DNA from: Vitellaria paradoxa
Lineage: Eukaryota; Streptophyta; Magnoliopsida; Ericales; Sapotaceae
Direction of reading: 5' to 3'
NCBI GenBank assembly: GCA_019916065.1
Contig: CM034242.1
Location: forward strand, 43,343,010-43,407,009
Length of the DNA stretch: 64,000 nucleotides
Under the pieces are notes generated by a model. It did not search any database. It was not told the origin of the DNA and was given only the letters and a program-made list of their open reading frames with translations. Positions 34,621-47,558 of the stretch are shown here, one piece after another. The translations under genes and the position numbers were made by a program. The first letter of the stretch is position 1. Each line of letters starts with the position of its first letter.

Positions 34621-36971
34621 GCGAATGCGTTTTTTCGGTTGGAAGATCTATCGATATATTGGTTCCTTGACTCTTGGATGGCTTGATTTCTTAAATTTTT
34701 GGTTAATTAAGTTTTATATCGGCGAGATTTATCTGATTAGGGTGTGAATCTGGTTGTTTTGAGATTTAGAAGTGTTTTTAGTGTGATAAAAAGTGAAGAT
34801 AAAATAAAAAAAAATTATAAATCATAATTCATACAATAATATAAAAAGTAAATAATTTTTAAAAATTTTTAACAATATTTGGGTGTGTTTGGTGTATAAA
34901 AATTTGGTAAAAATTTTTATTACATTTTTATACATTCTTACATTCTCAAAATTTAAAAAAAAAAAAAGTTGAATGTCTTTAAAATAAAAGCCGATAACTA
35001 GAATTCGGTTAATCAAATGACAAAAATTTTTTCGCCATTCTCACCATGGACTCTTAAGCTACTGAATGATATCCACTTTGACTAAATTTTTGTAGTCATA
35101 GAAACTGTTTCGACGGATTATAGAAATCGTTCCGACAAATTCGCATAGCTAAATGCCGTGCAAACGGATTCTAAAAACCATTTTAACGTATTGTAGTGTA
35201 AAAAATCATGAGCGATACAAAATTTTAAATCTGTTCAAATAAAAATTCAATCCATCGAAACGAAAATTTTATTATTTATTTTCAAAAAATATGATTTGAG
35301 ACACGTATAAAAATTTTTTAAATCATATTTTATCTTATTTTTTATCATACTAAACATTCTCTTATCGTATTAAACGCACTTTTTTTTTTGGGTAATTCGT
35401 TAAACGCACTTTTATCCTAGAAAGCAATGTCTGACAAATAGCAATGTCAAATGTCAGTACATGGGTCCTGAGTCATAAGGTCGACGACAGTTGGATGCCC
35501 ACAAATTACACCATGCGGTGGATTCGCGATTGGTTCCTCTTTTGGAAACGAAAGTTGGATGACCACAAAGTGCACCAGGCGGTGGATTCGCGTTTGATTG
35601 GTAAAAATTTAATTAAAAAAATATAATTAAAATATAAAATTTTAATATAAAAATAATATAAAATAATATTTAATTAAAAAATATAAAAATTAATAAATTT
35701 TAATCGATTTTCATCAATCAAACACCCTACCATTGCTCAAACTTGTCAACTCAAACTCTTTTGACCCTAGTTGTACGTTCATCTCTCTCGTATTGGGACC
35801 AATTTCACATTATCATAAACATTATTTTCCAGCCCAAGGAATACGTCATCCTTTACCTTCACTTTCATGGATGAAGGAACCAATTAGATTTGTCATGGGT
35901 AGATCTTAATCAAATTTGTTAGATTCAAATTTGATACAAATTAAATTATAATTAATCTTATTTAGATTAAAAAATAATTAAATCTGATTTGTAAGATTTA
36001 GTCCAAGTTTAATAAATCTAATTTATAAGATTTAGATTTATATATTCGGTAGATCCGAAATTGTTTGAAAAATAAGGTTTTTTTTTTTTTTTTTAAGAAA
36101 CATCATCTTATAAAATAAAAATATTTATTTGTTTAATATATATGTATTCAAAAATTAAACATTATCATGAATGAATAAAGAAAATACTATTATAATACGT
36201 TTCAGGAATTAGGCACAATACGAGCCTTGGAGAGTACGTTCAATAATAGTGTGTATATATGTATATTGATGCATAAATATAATTCACCGGAAAATTGCAG
36301 CCTGTGCGAGAGGTGCTTGACTGAATGAATACATGGCCATATCACATATGTCTATTATGTCTTCACCATCTTTCAGAAGGAGCAGCACTCGAAATTTTGA
36401 AGACTCGGCAGCGAGGACAAACCATTTCTCTTGGTTGGGAATGTAAATTATATATAGATTATATATATGCGGGCTAATTTTTGTCATTCTTAACTTATTA
36501 TTTTAATAAATTGACCTTGTATATAGAATTTCATTTAATTAAAATTAATTTTTTTTAAGTATTTTATTATTAAAAAAATGAATCTAGTGAATTGAGCGAT
36601 CTATTAGTTCTTAAATCTAACAGATCTACATCCGTTGGGTCACAGATTAAATTAGACAAATTTAGTTTAATGTTAATAGATCTGATCAGGGTCAGATCTA
36701 AAGTAAATCCAACTTATTGATAGGCCTAGAGCTGATGAATTATCAAATCCCATTGATTCACGACGGTCAGCTGATTCTTGAACAACATCCCATCATCTAT
36801 TTCTTGAGGCCTGGGAACAGGAGGATCTTAAAATGCATTTGTGCTGCGAGTAAGCTTTTTTGTTGTGCTAACTGTGGGGTGAATGCTGTCTGACATATTG
36901 GACTACTGTTCTATTTTTGCAACTTTTTGAGTTATCTTTCGGTTATGTGAACTATATGCATTACGTATACT

Positions 36972-37298
36972 CTATGTTACACGGACTTTTCTAGATGAAT
37001 GGCGTACCTGTGTCGGATACTGGACACTTGAATAAGGATATAGTACATTATCCGAATATAATTAGATAAATATTTAAAAATTCAATTTTACCACATAATT
37101 GTGAATAAGACTTGTATTTTTGTGTATAAAATACTTTAAGGAAACCTTATCAATACCATATTATTTAATAAAATAAACTAATTATATTAAATATCAAAAT
37201 ATTTTCGTATCTTTTATCTTTGAATAAGAGAACTAATGAATTTAATCCTTAGACAAGTATTGGTACTTGACACTCGTATCCGAGTTCATGTAACATAG
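36972..37298. repeat. CTATGTTACA-ended MITE, uninterrupted copy
   Basis: Starts CTATGTTACACGGAC, ends GTTCATGTAACATAG, 327 bp. It matches 10644-11106 outside the nested insertion there (for example GGACACTTGAATAAGGATA-like and TAATAAAATAA blocks). Confidence 0.8.
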
Positions 37299-37414
37299 TT
37301 TATGCTTATATTGATTCAGTATATCCATGATTGTATTTGTAGTGTTGTTGTAATTGCTTAAAGTGAGAGGGACTTCAACTTGCGAGATTGTGTTGGTGAA
37401 AGGCCGCCTTCAAG

Positions 37415-40400
37415 ATGAACATTTTCAAGCATCTGGCACCCACAAAATATGGGTTGAGAGGTGCTCCCATGAAATCTTGCAGAGGTAGTTTCCACTCACT
37501 ATTTTTCATTGACTTATTTAATTTTTACCCGCGGCTACACCCTTTCAATTCATATTGTTGTTGGATGCCAAGAAAGCATGAAAATGTCTCGCTTTTGTTC
37601 ATGTACTAATCTGGAACGCTTGTATAATTAAGTTTCCAAATTTCAGAAATTGTGTGGTTACTATCTATATATGAAAGAAAATTTGAGATGTCTCTAACAA
37701 AAGAGAAGTTTGTTTAAATCATTTGATCATATTCAATGTAGACATATAGATGCGATGTAACAGTGATGGGATTCAAGTAGCATTTGCAAAAAGGATAAAA
37801 AGTAGAGCTAAAATTATATAATTGAAATTATAAAAAAAAAGATTTAATTTCAAATAATTTCATGAAAAATATAATCGTTGATAGAAAAAGTCGATCCCAA
37901 ATAATTTGAGACTAAGATTTTGTCGAGGTGAGTGATATTGACTCTATGGTCACTCCTCCCTTTAAACTGACACTAGATCATACAAATGATGGTTAATGTA
38001 GTTGGATAAAGTCAAGAGCTAGAAACATGTCCAGGGACATACCATCTGAAAGTGCTTTTAGATTAGAAAAAGTTTTAAGGAAGTAAAAATGCTAGGTCTC
38101 ATTTGATAACGTTTTTATTTTCTGTTTTTCTATTTATGTTTTTAAAATTTTGTAAACTGGTAACAGAAATATGTTTGTTAAATAAAGTTAAGTTTTTTTG
38201 TTTTAAAAAAAATAAAAACTTAAATAGAAAAATGTTAAAAAAATGATATTTTCATTCTTTTTTTTTTACTGTTACAAATATTTTGTCAATTCTAATACTT
38301 TGTCTATTTTTGTTACATCATATTAAAATAAATTATTTTATTCATATTTTTTATTAAACTAAAATTATTTTTAATAAATATTATAATTAAATTATTTAAC
38401 TTAATATAATAATTAATTTAAATAATGTTAAATATATTTTATTAAATTATATTTAATAAATATCGTAATTAAATTATTTAAATTATTATGAAATATATTT
38501 TATTTAATTATTTTTAGTAAATAATATAATTAAATTATAATTAATATATTTTATATTTACTGAATTAAATGATATAATACTTATATTTTATTCAATTATT
38601 TTTAATAAATATTATAATTAAATTAAATTAATATGAAATGTATTTATTAAATTCAATTATTTTTTAAAAAACTAATAAAATTAAATATTTTATGAAAATA
38701 AAAAATTAATAATTGTAAACAAAATTATGTTTCCAAACACAATTTTAGTTTTTATTTTAGAAAAAAAAGGGGACAATAGAAAACAAAAAACAAAAAATAT
38801 AAACGTAAATAAAAAAAAAATGACAGCGTTACCAAATGACTGTGTGTCTTCTAAAGGTTGTGTTTCCTGATAGTATGTATCCTAGATTCATTCCCCTTGG
38901 TTATATTTATATTTTTGCTGCATGAATTTAATACCTGGATTATGCAAGTGCGATTTAAATGTAATCCATGTTAAAGGAGCATTGAATTGTTATTTGGGAG
39001 TTGATCAATTGATAAGCTGCTTGTATGCAAAAAGTAGATAAGGAGGGGTTGATTTTCAATGATAATGATGCAATGCAACACTAAGACTTCTTTTCTTTAT
39101 TTCATATGGTAAACCTCATTGTTGACGGATTTTTTTATTGATTATGTAAAAGCAAGGTTTTTAGCCTTTTTTTTTTTGGGTAAGTATTTTTTAGCCACCT
39201 TCTTGATACTTGTGTCGTGTTTTCTTTTTCGGCAGCATGCCTCCGTTTATTCCATTCGTCCCCAGACACCACAGTGGAAGTTAATGCACAGGAGCAGGAA
39301 GTAGTTCTTGCACTAAGAAGCAATGTGGGGGATAGAATTCACAATTTTAATGAAGCGTTGCAGTTGATGAAGAAATCGGGCATAAACATCACAAGGCACG
39401 GCTGTTTATGCGAGACTGAGCCTGCTTATGTGACAGATCAGCCTCGCTTTCTCAACTCTGCTGTTAGTGGGGTTACAAAACTTGGGCCTCACGAGCTATT
39501 TGGAGAGTTTAAGAGAATTGAGAAGGACTTGGGACGTACAGAAGGGATAAGGTATGGCCCAAGACCGATTGACTTGGACATATTGTTCTATGGCAAATTC
39601 AAGATTTGTTCTCAGATCCTTAAAGTCCCCCATGAAAGAAATTGGGAGAGACCGTTCGTAATGGCTCCCTTGATAGATTTTCTTGGGTTATCTACGGATA
39701 GTGATGTTGTTGCCTCCTGGCATTCTCTTTCAGCCCATTCCGGTGGACTTCTCGAATCATGGGAGAAACTTGGTGGGGAATCCCTTGTTGGGAAGGACGG
39801 GTTGAAAAGGGTTTTACCCGTTGGAAATCATTTATGGGACTGGTCAGCCAAAACCTCTGTCATGGGCATTCTTAATCTGACCCCGGATAGTTTCAGTGAT
39901 GGAGGGAAGTTTCAATCTGTTGATGCTGCAGTTTCTCGGGTCCACTCGATGATTTCAGAGGGCGTAGATATAATCGACCTTGGTGCACAATGCACACACC
40001 CAATGGCATCTAGGATTTCTGCCGAGGAAGAACTTGATAGCCTAATCCCTGTCCTGGAAGCTGTCCTGAAGATGCCTGAGGTTGAGGGGAAGCTTTTATC
40101 CGTAGATACTTTTTCTTCTGAAGTTGCTTCAGAAGCAGTTAGGAGAGGAGCCCATATCATAAATGATGTGTCCGGTGGACAATTAGACCCTAAAATGTTG
40201 AGTGTCATTTCTGGTCTTCAGGTCCCTTATATTGCAGCGCATATGAGGGGGGACCAATGTACAATGCAGAGTATTGAGAACTTGCAGTATGATAACGTTT
40301 GTCAACAAGTTGCCTCCGAGTTATACTTGCAGCTCAGAGATGCAGAATTATCGGGGCTCCCAGCTTGGAGGATTATTATTGACCCAGGAATTGGATTCTC

Positions 40401-40623
40401 AAAAGATACCGACCATAGTTTGGAAATCCTTGCGGGTTTATCAGGCATTCGAGCAGAAATTGGCAGGAGGAGTTTAGGTCTGTCTCATGCTCCTATGTTG
40501 ATCGGGCCTTCTAGAAAGAGATTTTTAGGTGATGTTTGTGCTCGACATGCTGCCGTTGAGAGAGATCCAGCTACTGTTGCCTCTGTTACAGAGGGGACTG
40601 TTGGAGTTGCAAACATTGAATGA
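37415..40623 (+). pseudogene. Mitochondrial-type HPPK-DHPS (folate synthesis), early stop and altered key residues
   Basis: Exons 37415-37484 and 39236-40623 join in frame to 485 codons. The leader MNIFKHLAPTKYGLRG is basic and acid-free, like a mitochondrial presequence. Residues about 45-170 are hydroxymethyldihydropterin pyrophosphokinase (EPAYVTDQPRFLNSAV, RYGPRPIDLDILFYG). Residues about 228 onward are dihydropteroate synthase (MGILNLTPDSFSDGG, LLSVDTFSSEVA, INDVSGGQ, RIIIDPGIGFSKD, IGPSRKRFLG). Damage: HPPK motif ALGSN reads ALRSN (39316-39318); the DHPS loop usually GAQSTRPMA reads GAQCTHPMA (His at 39997-39999); TGA at 40621-40623 replaces the Arg that opens the C-terminal RVHNVRDNLDA motif, which is still readable after the stop (to TAA at 40861). 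That Arg-x-His pair helps bind the pterin diphosphate. The locus keeps its intron, so it is not a processed copy. Probably a decaying duplicate; a sequencing error at the stop is possible. Confidence 0.85.
37485..39235 (+). other. Intron of the HPPK-DHPS locus with a large AT-rich MITE
   Basis: The intron splits the presequence from the enzyme part. At 38098-38841 it holds an element with inverted ends TCATTTGATAACG and CGTTACCAAATGA and a core of almost pure A/T (TTTAATAAATATTATAATTAA repeated). A related AT-rich core lies at about 56940-57290. Confidence 0.65.
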
Positions 40624-40863
40624 GTGCATAACGTCAGAGATAATCTTGATGCTGTTAAGCTTTGTGATGCGATGCTAAAAAGGAGAGATTCCACTTTGGT
40701 GAGAAACAATCAGAAGCACCACTTTAATTCTATATGCATCTCTTTTGATGGCTCCAATCAAGATTTTGAGGATACCTCAATGCTAGGAGGCCCAAAATGG
40801 AAGGAACTGCATCCTATGCGAACAGGCACCAATGAATTCACTCCAGCTAGGTCAATCCAATAA

Positions 40864-43003
40864 AGTGGACAAAATGTATGAAAGTGCATGGAAGTTTTTG
40901 ACATTCTTTTAGTTTTTGACATTCTCTTTTGTTTTCTCACCGGGCCTGTAATTAGGTTGAGATTTTCTCAACCGGAATATTTACTCTTTGTTTCGCCGAA
41001 TTGAGTTAGCCTGTGTTGCAATAAACATTTTTGTCATCTCAGCAATCATTTACTACCGAAAACAGTTAAAATCATTTCTTAACCCTCTTTTTCAGCCTGT
41101 TTCCCGTCGCAATCTTCTGTTGGTGGGGTTAGTTGCAGACAAGTTATGTTTTGTCAGATCAACTTCTAAGGCAGTAACATGGTGCCCACATGAGTGATTT
41201 GATTATAGTTCCCCACAATTATCTAAATGAAATTTTGAACTTACAACTACAAATGGTTCGCAGAAGTGCTTAGGGGTTGGTGAGATTTGGTCCTTTCAAC
41301 AGGTAATTTATAAGAAAAATAACAATGAACCAATTCAGATATCAGATGCAGATTTCCACTCATATATATATATATCTATTATTTTCTCATAGATCAGGTA
41401 GACCTTAGTAGGACTGAGTGGTTGATAATATGATGAGAACAATCAACTGGCTGTAGCCCACCACTTGGTAGACTAGAGATCTAATGGGGAAAGAGAGTAT
41501 AGTTATAATTCATGCGAACAAATTACATTGGAAACACTACTTGGAGAACTAGCTTAAGGGCACAGTCAGCTGTACATTGCTTCAAGCAGTTGTTTGATAG
41601 CATAAATTAACCGGAGTTACAAAAGGGTGAAGAAACATACAAGTGACAGCAGAAAGCAAAAATTAGTATATGATGAATTCTAACTCGTCAAGTAGCTCTT
41701 TATGTGCAGGTTAGGAGTTGATCTTATTTTCGGAGGATTTCCCAAACATTTGAAGATACTTTAAATAAATTAAGGTGGGTTGAGTGAATACCCATCAATA
41801 AGGTGGGTTGAGTGGATACATATACATATTGTAAGTTATACCATTTTCTTTTTTTTCTTTTTGGTTAGAATTATTTATAATTTCTTCAAATAAAAAAGAA
41901 TTAAATTAAAAAAAAAAATTTATAGCTTATGTATGTACCACCGTAGGTTAATTAAAACACTAAGGTTACGTTTGTTTCTCGTATTAAAACTTAGGATTGG
42001 AGTGTGTCTGTGGAAATCACTCTAATCCCATCTTTGGTTAGAAAAAGTAAGAGGGAATTATTAGTACTATGAGACTACTTATACCTCAAAAATATGATAT
42101 AAGCAATACTATGGGAGATGTGGTATTACTTATAGCCACCTCCAGGTATTACTTATAGCCACCTCCAGATTTGTTTCTTACTAAAATCCAAATTCAAAAT
42201 TATTTGTTATCACAACGCATATCAAATCACATCTTTTATCTCATTTTATATTTCACTAACTAAACAACTAAAAAATAATCTCACATAAAAAAATAATTTT
42301 ATATTATATCTAATCCCATATACTATCTAGGGCTCGTTTGGCATAAAAAAATTCTCTAAAAAACTCTATAAATCTCTAACAACCTCTCTAATTCTAATTT
42401 TCCCGCCATCACTAATTTCAAAAAATTTTAATATTTCGCTAAAAAAATGAAAAAATCTAAACATAGGTTAATCGAATGTGTAAATTTTTTATACAATCAC
42501 ATTTTTCGTGTCGAAAGCTTTCAAATGAGTACCATTGTCGCTATTTTTTTTAAAATTTTTTTGAATCCATGGGAACGGATTTGAAAAACCGTTCCCACGG
42601 TTTGTGATTTAAAAAAAAAAAAACCAGTGCCAAAATTAACTCCAAATTATATTTTATCTCAATTTATCTTATTTTTTCTTACTCCAAACGAGCTTTTAAT
42701 GATATTATTTATACCTTATCATTCAATTTTTACCGTATCCAAAAAAAAAAAAGTTACGGTCAGAGTAGCCCAAACATCCCACCCTTTTATGATATAATAA
42801 TAAAAATAATAATATATTAAAAAAAATTCGCCAAGTTGTCCGCTCTAGAATGGTAGACAAGGGTTGGAGGGCCTGACCTGACTTCATCCATCCACAGATC
42901 CACTTATGCGTTTAATTTAATTGGGGTTGGATTCGAGAGTCGAGACCACTGAATCTGCAGAAGCAAATCATACATCCGCCAAACCAGTAGAAGAGCAGAG
43001 GAA
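40864..43003. other. Spacer after HPPK-DHPS with nested MITEs
   Basis: The first 300-400 bases are the likely 3' UTR (AATAAACATT near 41020). A GTTTGTTTC-type MITE (41966 to about 42760, like 16021-16428) contains a 23 bp tandem duplication (GTATTACTTATAGCCACCTC unit at about 42125-42170) and the nested hairpin MITE at 42331-42693. No supported gene. Confidence 0.55.
42331..42693 (+). repeat. Hairpin MITE (GGCTCGTTTGG ends), copy 1
   Basis: Ends GGCTCGTTTGGCATAA and TTACTCCAAACGAGC. Inside, GGGAACGGATTTGAAAAACC and GTTCCCACGG form a hairpin. The whole 363 bp is present in reverse at 53341-53700. Confidence 0.9.
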
Positions 43004-46000
43004 ATGGACAACAAGGAGGAGGAGGAGAAGAGGATAAAGCACGTATGCAAGAGATGTAAACAGTCATACACCCCGTCATCTAACGGCTCATCTTCCTGCC
43101 GCTTTCATCCGTCCTTCTTCGTTTGTCGCCGTCACGACGATCAGAAAAGGTTAACCCCCTCCCCCCTTCTCTGTATCTCTCCCCCCTTCTTCATTTTTAA
43201 CCGTTTGGATGCAACTCGGATGGAAATACCAGACATCAAAATTATAAAAATATCATGAATTATATAAAATTTTTTCAGTTGAATCATATATATATATATA
43301 TATATTGACTCTCTTCCGAACAATTCACTGACATATCTCTCATTAATGGGTGGAGTAGTGTAGAAGGGAAACTTAAATATGATTGGGCGTGGAGGTGGGA
43401 GAAAAAATTACAGTTGTATGGGATTTGGGGCGGGATTATTATTCCCTTGTTGTCTGACATATTTAGGCTTCCATTTCAACCCTCCATACTTTAGTGCTCT
43501 CTTCTTCTTCTTCTTTTAATTTTCTTTTGGTTGTTACTTTATTTTACTGAATCTTCCATAACCAATGTATCTCGAATTCATGTGCCTTCTTGGACACAAT
43601 CTTTGCGACTTGATTAAGTTGAAAAAAAAAAAAAAAAAAAAGCTTCAACTTCTACTCGCAGGCATAAAAATGCTCAATTTTGTGCATTCTTTGGCCAAAA
43701 CAAGAAAATAGTGACCATAAAAAAGCCAAAGTGACCATTTTGTTCCAAAAAGTTAAGACAATCAAGGTAGGCACTTAGGAGAGATCGCGAGTAATTAAAT
43801 GTTCAGGCCTTTAATTGTTATAACAAAAAATTCAAGTCATGAAGTGAGATTTACCCAAATGAAATTTACCCAAATAATGAATATTAAATAGATTAACCAA
43901 GATTCCCAGCATGAAAATAGAATTTGGTCATATGTATATAGGAATTTCCATGGGTATAATGTGACAAATGCAAGATTGTTAAGGTTCTTATGGTAATTAA
44001 AAATTTAAGTTAGCATAATTAGTTTAAATTTATTTTTCTCTTAAATTTATGCAAGCATTTATCCGTCTATATAAAAATATATATATGTGTGTGATTCTAG
44101 CAACGCCCTATTATGAGTATTATAAAAATATTTTCTTTCCTATTTTTGTTCCTATTCTTTTCCTAGTCCGTATAGGACTATTTAGTTTTCTCCTACCTTC
44201 CTGTTCTCCTTTCATATTCATTTCTTAGTTTGCGTATAATTGTATAGTTATCTCCTATTTTTATTTTATAATATTGGATTCCTACTACCATTTGAGTCTC
44301 AAGCCATTCACTTAATTAGTCTCTTTGACGTAAGTATGAGAGCCATAAGTTAACATTGCAACAAATTAATGGATCCTTAATTGTTATAATTAAAATTTCA
44401 GGCCTAAAATGGGATTTGCTGATAAATATAGGAGTGCAAACTACAAATTAGCCTGTGCCAAATGCAAGATTGTTAAGGTTCTTATGTTAGTTTAAAATTT
44501 TCTTTCTTTATAATGTATATTGAAAAAACAAATGTGATTTTAGCAACACCCCTTCCAGTGTTTTTGCATGCAAGGTTTCTTTAGCTAAAGAATTTTGTGG
44601 CTTTAGGTTATGGTTGGAATAGGAGGAAAAATTCAAGGTAGAATTTCACTAAACATTGCTAGGAAGCCCGAAACACCACCATCTGAACCTCTCTTTTTGG
44701 TTTACATAGCAGTTGATGGAACTTGCTATTTATGCTTTGCTGCAATGATACAAAATCATACCTATCGGGTTGAGCCCATTTGAAGGTTCTTCCCCTGGGG
44801 TAAGTCTCTCAAAAGTTATTTTTTATAAGTAAGGAAAACAATCATTTTCTTTATTCTCTTGCAAGGCTAAAGGCAAATTATGTTTAGTGGATTGGTGTAG
44901 AAAAGATTAGTATTGTTCATCGAAGTTTGTGATGTTTTGATGTTAATGTGATTGGAACATGATGGTGATGGTAGAGTCAGTGAAACTTGTTCTAGAGATG
45001 ATCGTAGTTTTTGGAGTTGGGATGATTGTTGTTTGATGGTGGCAATTGTCCTCAGTGAAGAAAAGGTGGTGGTGGAATTAAATCACGGTGGTGGGATCAA
45101 TCACAGTGGTGGTGGTTGTCCTTCAGCATAAGCTAACAGTTTATTGAAGATGAACATGACTGCTTTTCCACGTTGATGATGAAGGAAGATGGCAAAAGGT
45201 TTGTCATGATAGGAGGAGGAGATAAATTTTTTTGGCCACCAAGCCCTTTCAGAATGTTTAAATTTGAAATCAGGGTTATATATGTATATATATATTTATA
45301 AATAAACAAATTTTATTAATGTACCGGCACAAAAAAAAATGCTGATTTTTCCAACATGACAGACAAACCATCGCCAAACCTCTAAGCAGTCATATTCTAT
45401 ACAAAAGTCAAAAGAATTCAAGTTTGGATCCATACTCCCCTCCCCCCAACGCAGCTATACAAGGTTGCCAACGATAAACTCTTCATTCTATAAAATACAA
45501 GGTTGCCAACAATTAATTCTTCACTCTATACAAAGGAAATTCTGATTCTTGAAAAACTCTCCTGTTTTGGGATTTAAAGCTTTCTTAGCAAAAAAAAAAA
45601 AAAAGTTTCTTGTTTTACTTATGATAAAGACATGCACCTACCACTAATCATACATCTCCATAATTTACTTTCTTTAAGAATTTGAAATCTATCAGCTCCA
45701 CTAGTAACCCGATAACGTTGATTGCCCAATGTCACTTTATATATTCTTATACTTTTATATAGCCGGGCAATTGGGAAGGTATCACTCCGTTTTATCTCTC
45801 CTCCTCATCAAAGTAGCCGTGTTGGATTGTATTTACGAAAAATCTGTATTTGTGTTATATCCCCAATAATACCACCAAGTTTTGATTTGGTGTGTTGGGC
45901 TGTATTGACCAGAAAAGGAAAGAGACATGCATGGGTTTTTACCTTTATATTTTGCCCTTTTTGTTGTACTCCCCATGCCCATGTTGGAGGCTAAGTTCCC

Positions 46001-47558
46001 CATATCTGATTAGCTTCTAGAAATTGAGTTGTCCAACTCTCAGCCTCCCAGATGATTTAATATGCACTGGGAGATAATTGTTCTAGTACAAATGCATGTG
46101 GGACAGGTTGTAGGCAATGGAAGTCGGAGTGAGAGAAAGGCTACACATTTTAATATCCCATCGTGAACTTTATTTATTATTGATTGTGTATATTTTTTTC
46201 CCACTTTTCAGAGGTGGAAATTTGGGTTTGCTTGGTATTAATTGCACTTAGCTTCTCTCTGTTTTTGCATAAATTGGATCATCCCAAATATCCTAGAGAG
46301 CTTCTCTTATTTAGGAAGATTTTATTTGTGTGACTTGGTTACAAAGTTCTTCCATGGAAAGCCTGGAAGGTTCCTTGGACAAACGGGCTAAACAGCTAGC
46401 AATGTATTTGATTTGGTGTTTTACCATGAAATTCCTTTATTAAACTAACACATAAGCTGCCGCTCACAAAAATTCCTTATCAACACACGCCCGCACAGAC
46501 ACGCCCAGCAATACTCTCATATAGGGGTGGGGAGCGAATCGTACGTGCACCCCTCCTGCTTCACTATCTCAGCTTACAGGATCCTCCAATGCACAAAACC
46601 TGTTTGATCCAGAACTGGGTAAATAAGAAGTACCTGTTGCCAGCTGATTGACAACTAGCAGTTTGTAATGTTTGTGGGATTCCTACAAATTTGGACCAAA
46701 ATGCGAATTAATGGAGGAGAGAGATTCATGGCGGCAATGGTGTCCCATTGAGAGGACAAGATAGTTCTGTGTTCTTGTGAGGGCAAAAATAACACTATGT
46801 TTCATTGGCGGTGATGAAAATTTTACGTTTCAGTGTCATATATACGTATGTCCATTGACCAGCTAAACAATGGAGCCGTTGGGATGTTTGCAGCCTTAAA
46901 GCCTTTGGGCTCCTAAAAATGCCTCTAGGTATTGTTCCAGATCAGCCTGTACTTACGTAACTTGCACACTCATTTTCTCATCTTTTGCTATTACTTTTTT
47001 TTTTTTTTGGCGATGAGGAAGCTCTTTAAAGCAAGGCCACATTTAGCGGCAGATGCGTGTGAGGTTGCCCCACTCATTTGAAAAATTACACTTATACCTC
47101 ATCATATTTGTCCTTATTTACCAGAAAATTTTATTTTTGTTCTCATTGTTTTTCATTTTCTGCTTCCTATTCACCTAAAAATAGTACTTTTGCTCTCACT
47201 TGTTATGAATTCTATATCCGCCCCGAGCCACATTAGACCTGCGAACTGAGCAACTGGGTAAGTATTGGCAAAGCCTATTTGAGTGGCTTTGAGGGGGAGA
47301 AATCTTTGCAGAAGTCTGAACTCACAACCTGTCCAAGTTTATGGTTGAGCAGTATGTCTTCATCCTGTGCTATTGCTGATTCAGAGTCCAAAGTTTGCTA
47401 GTTGATGATTTTCGCTCTAACTCTGTTGCAGGTATTACGAATTGGGACCTGAAGATCCTCCCTATGCTGCCAAATTCTATGATTGCTGTGGAGCAGAGGA
47501 CCCTGAGGCATCTGGCTGCACTACCGGCTTCCATGTTTCATATGACGATGATAAATGA
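43004..47558 (+). CDS. 90-residue CHORD-like Cys/His protein, two exons
   Basis: Exons 43004-43149 and 47432-47558 splice in frame across a 4.28 kb intron (CAGAAAAG/GTTAAC ... TTGCAG/GTATTAC). The product has an acidic-basic N-terminus (DNKEEEEKRIK), then C15 and C18, C32 and H35, C41 and H44, C67 and C68, C78 and H83. The pattern CRFHP, YDCCG, and GCTTGFH resembles one CHORD zinc-binding module, in which conserved Cys and His bind two zinc ions. Close homologues of unknown function occur in plants as similarly small proteins. The exon junction falls at QKR/YYEL and the combined sequence is colinear with that family. Start chosen as the first ATG with GGAA context; the stop ends DDDK. Function is unknown; a role as a small adaptor is only a guess from CHORD proteins. 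Confidence 0.85.
43150..47431 (+). other. Long intron of the CHORD-like gene
   Basis: Holds a pair of diverged direct repeats at about 43800-44000 and 44370-44490 (TTAATTGTTATAA, TGCAAGATTGTTAAGGTTCT). A possible tRNA-like SINE remnant in minus orientation lies at about 47195-47375 (GGTTGTGAGTTCAGACTT resembles a degenerate B box). Otherwise unique sequence. No convincing additional exon; the ORF at 45722-45994 has no domain. Confidence 0.5.

Larger units (their letters stand above)
29157..37414. other. MITE-rich spacer upstream of the HPPK-DHPS gene
   Basis: About 8 kb. It includes MITEs at 29536-29700, 30170-30480, 31508-32252, 32579-32727, 34020-34620, 35588-35735 and 36972-37298, plus a CT-rich, GC-richer island at 32.9-33.7 kb. 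The other ORFs (for example 29917-30138, 36284-36487) have no domain support. The 36284-36487 minus ORF includes a GC-balanced stretch, EKWFVLAAESSKFRVLLLL, that I do not recognise. Confidence 0.55.

Noticed and set aside
36284..36487. 67-codon minus-strand ORF with a GC-balanced stretch
   Set aside because: No recognisable domain, no flanking exons in phase, and no promoter-like context; possibly an old fragment but unsupported.
47195..47375. Minus-strand tRNA-like SINE remnant in the CHORD-like gene intron
   Set aside because: Only a degenerate B box is visible; A box, tail and target duplications were not found, so it is only mentioned in the intron entry.
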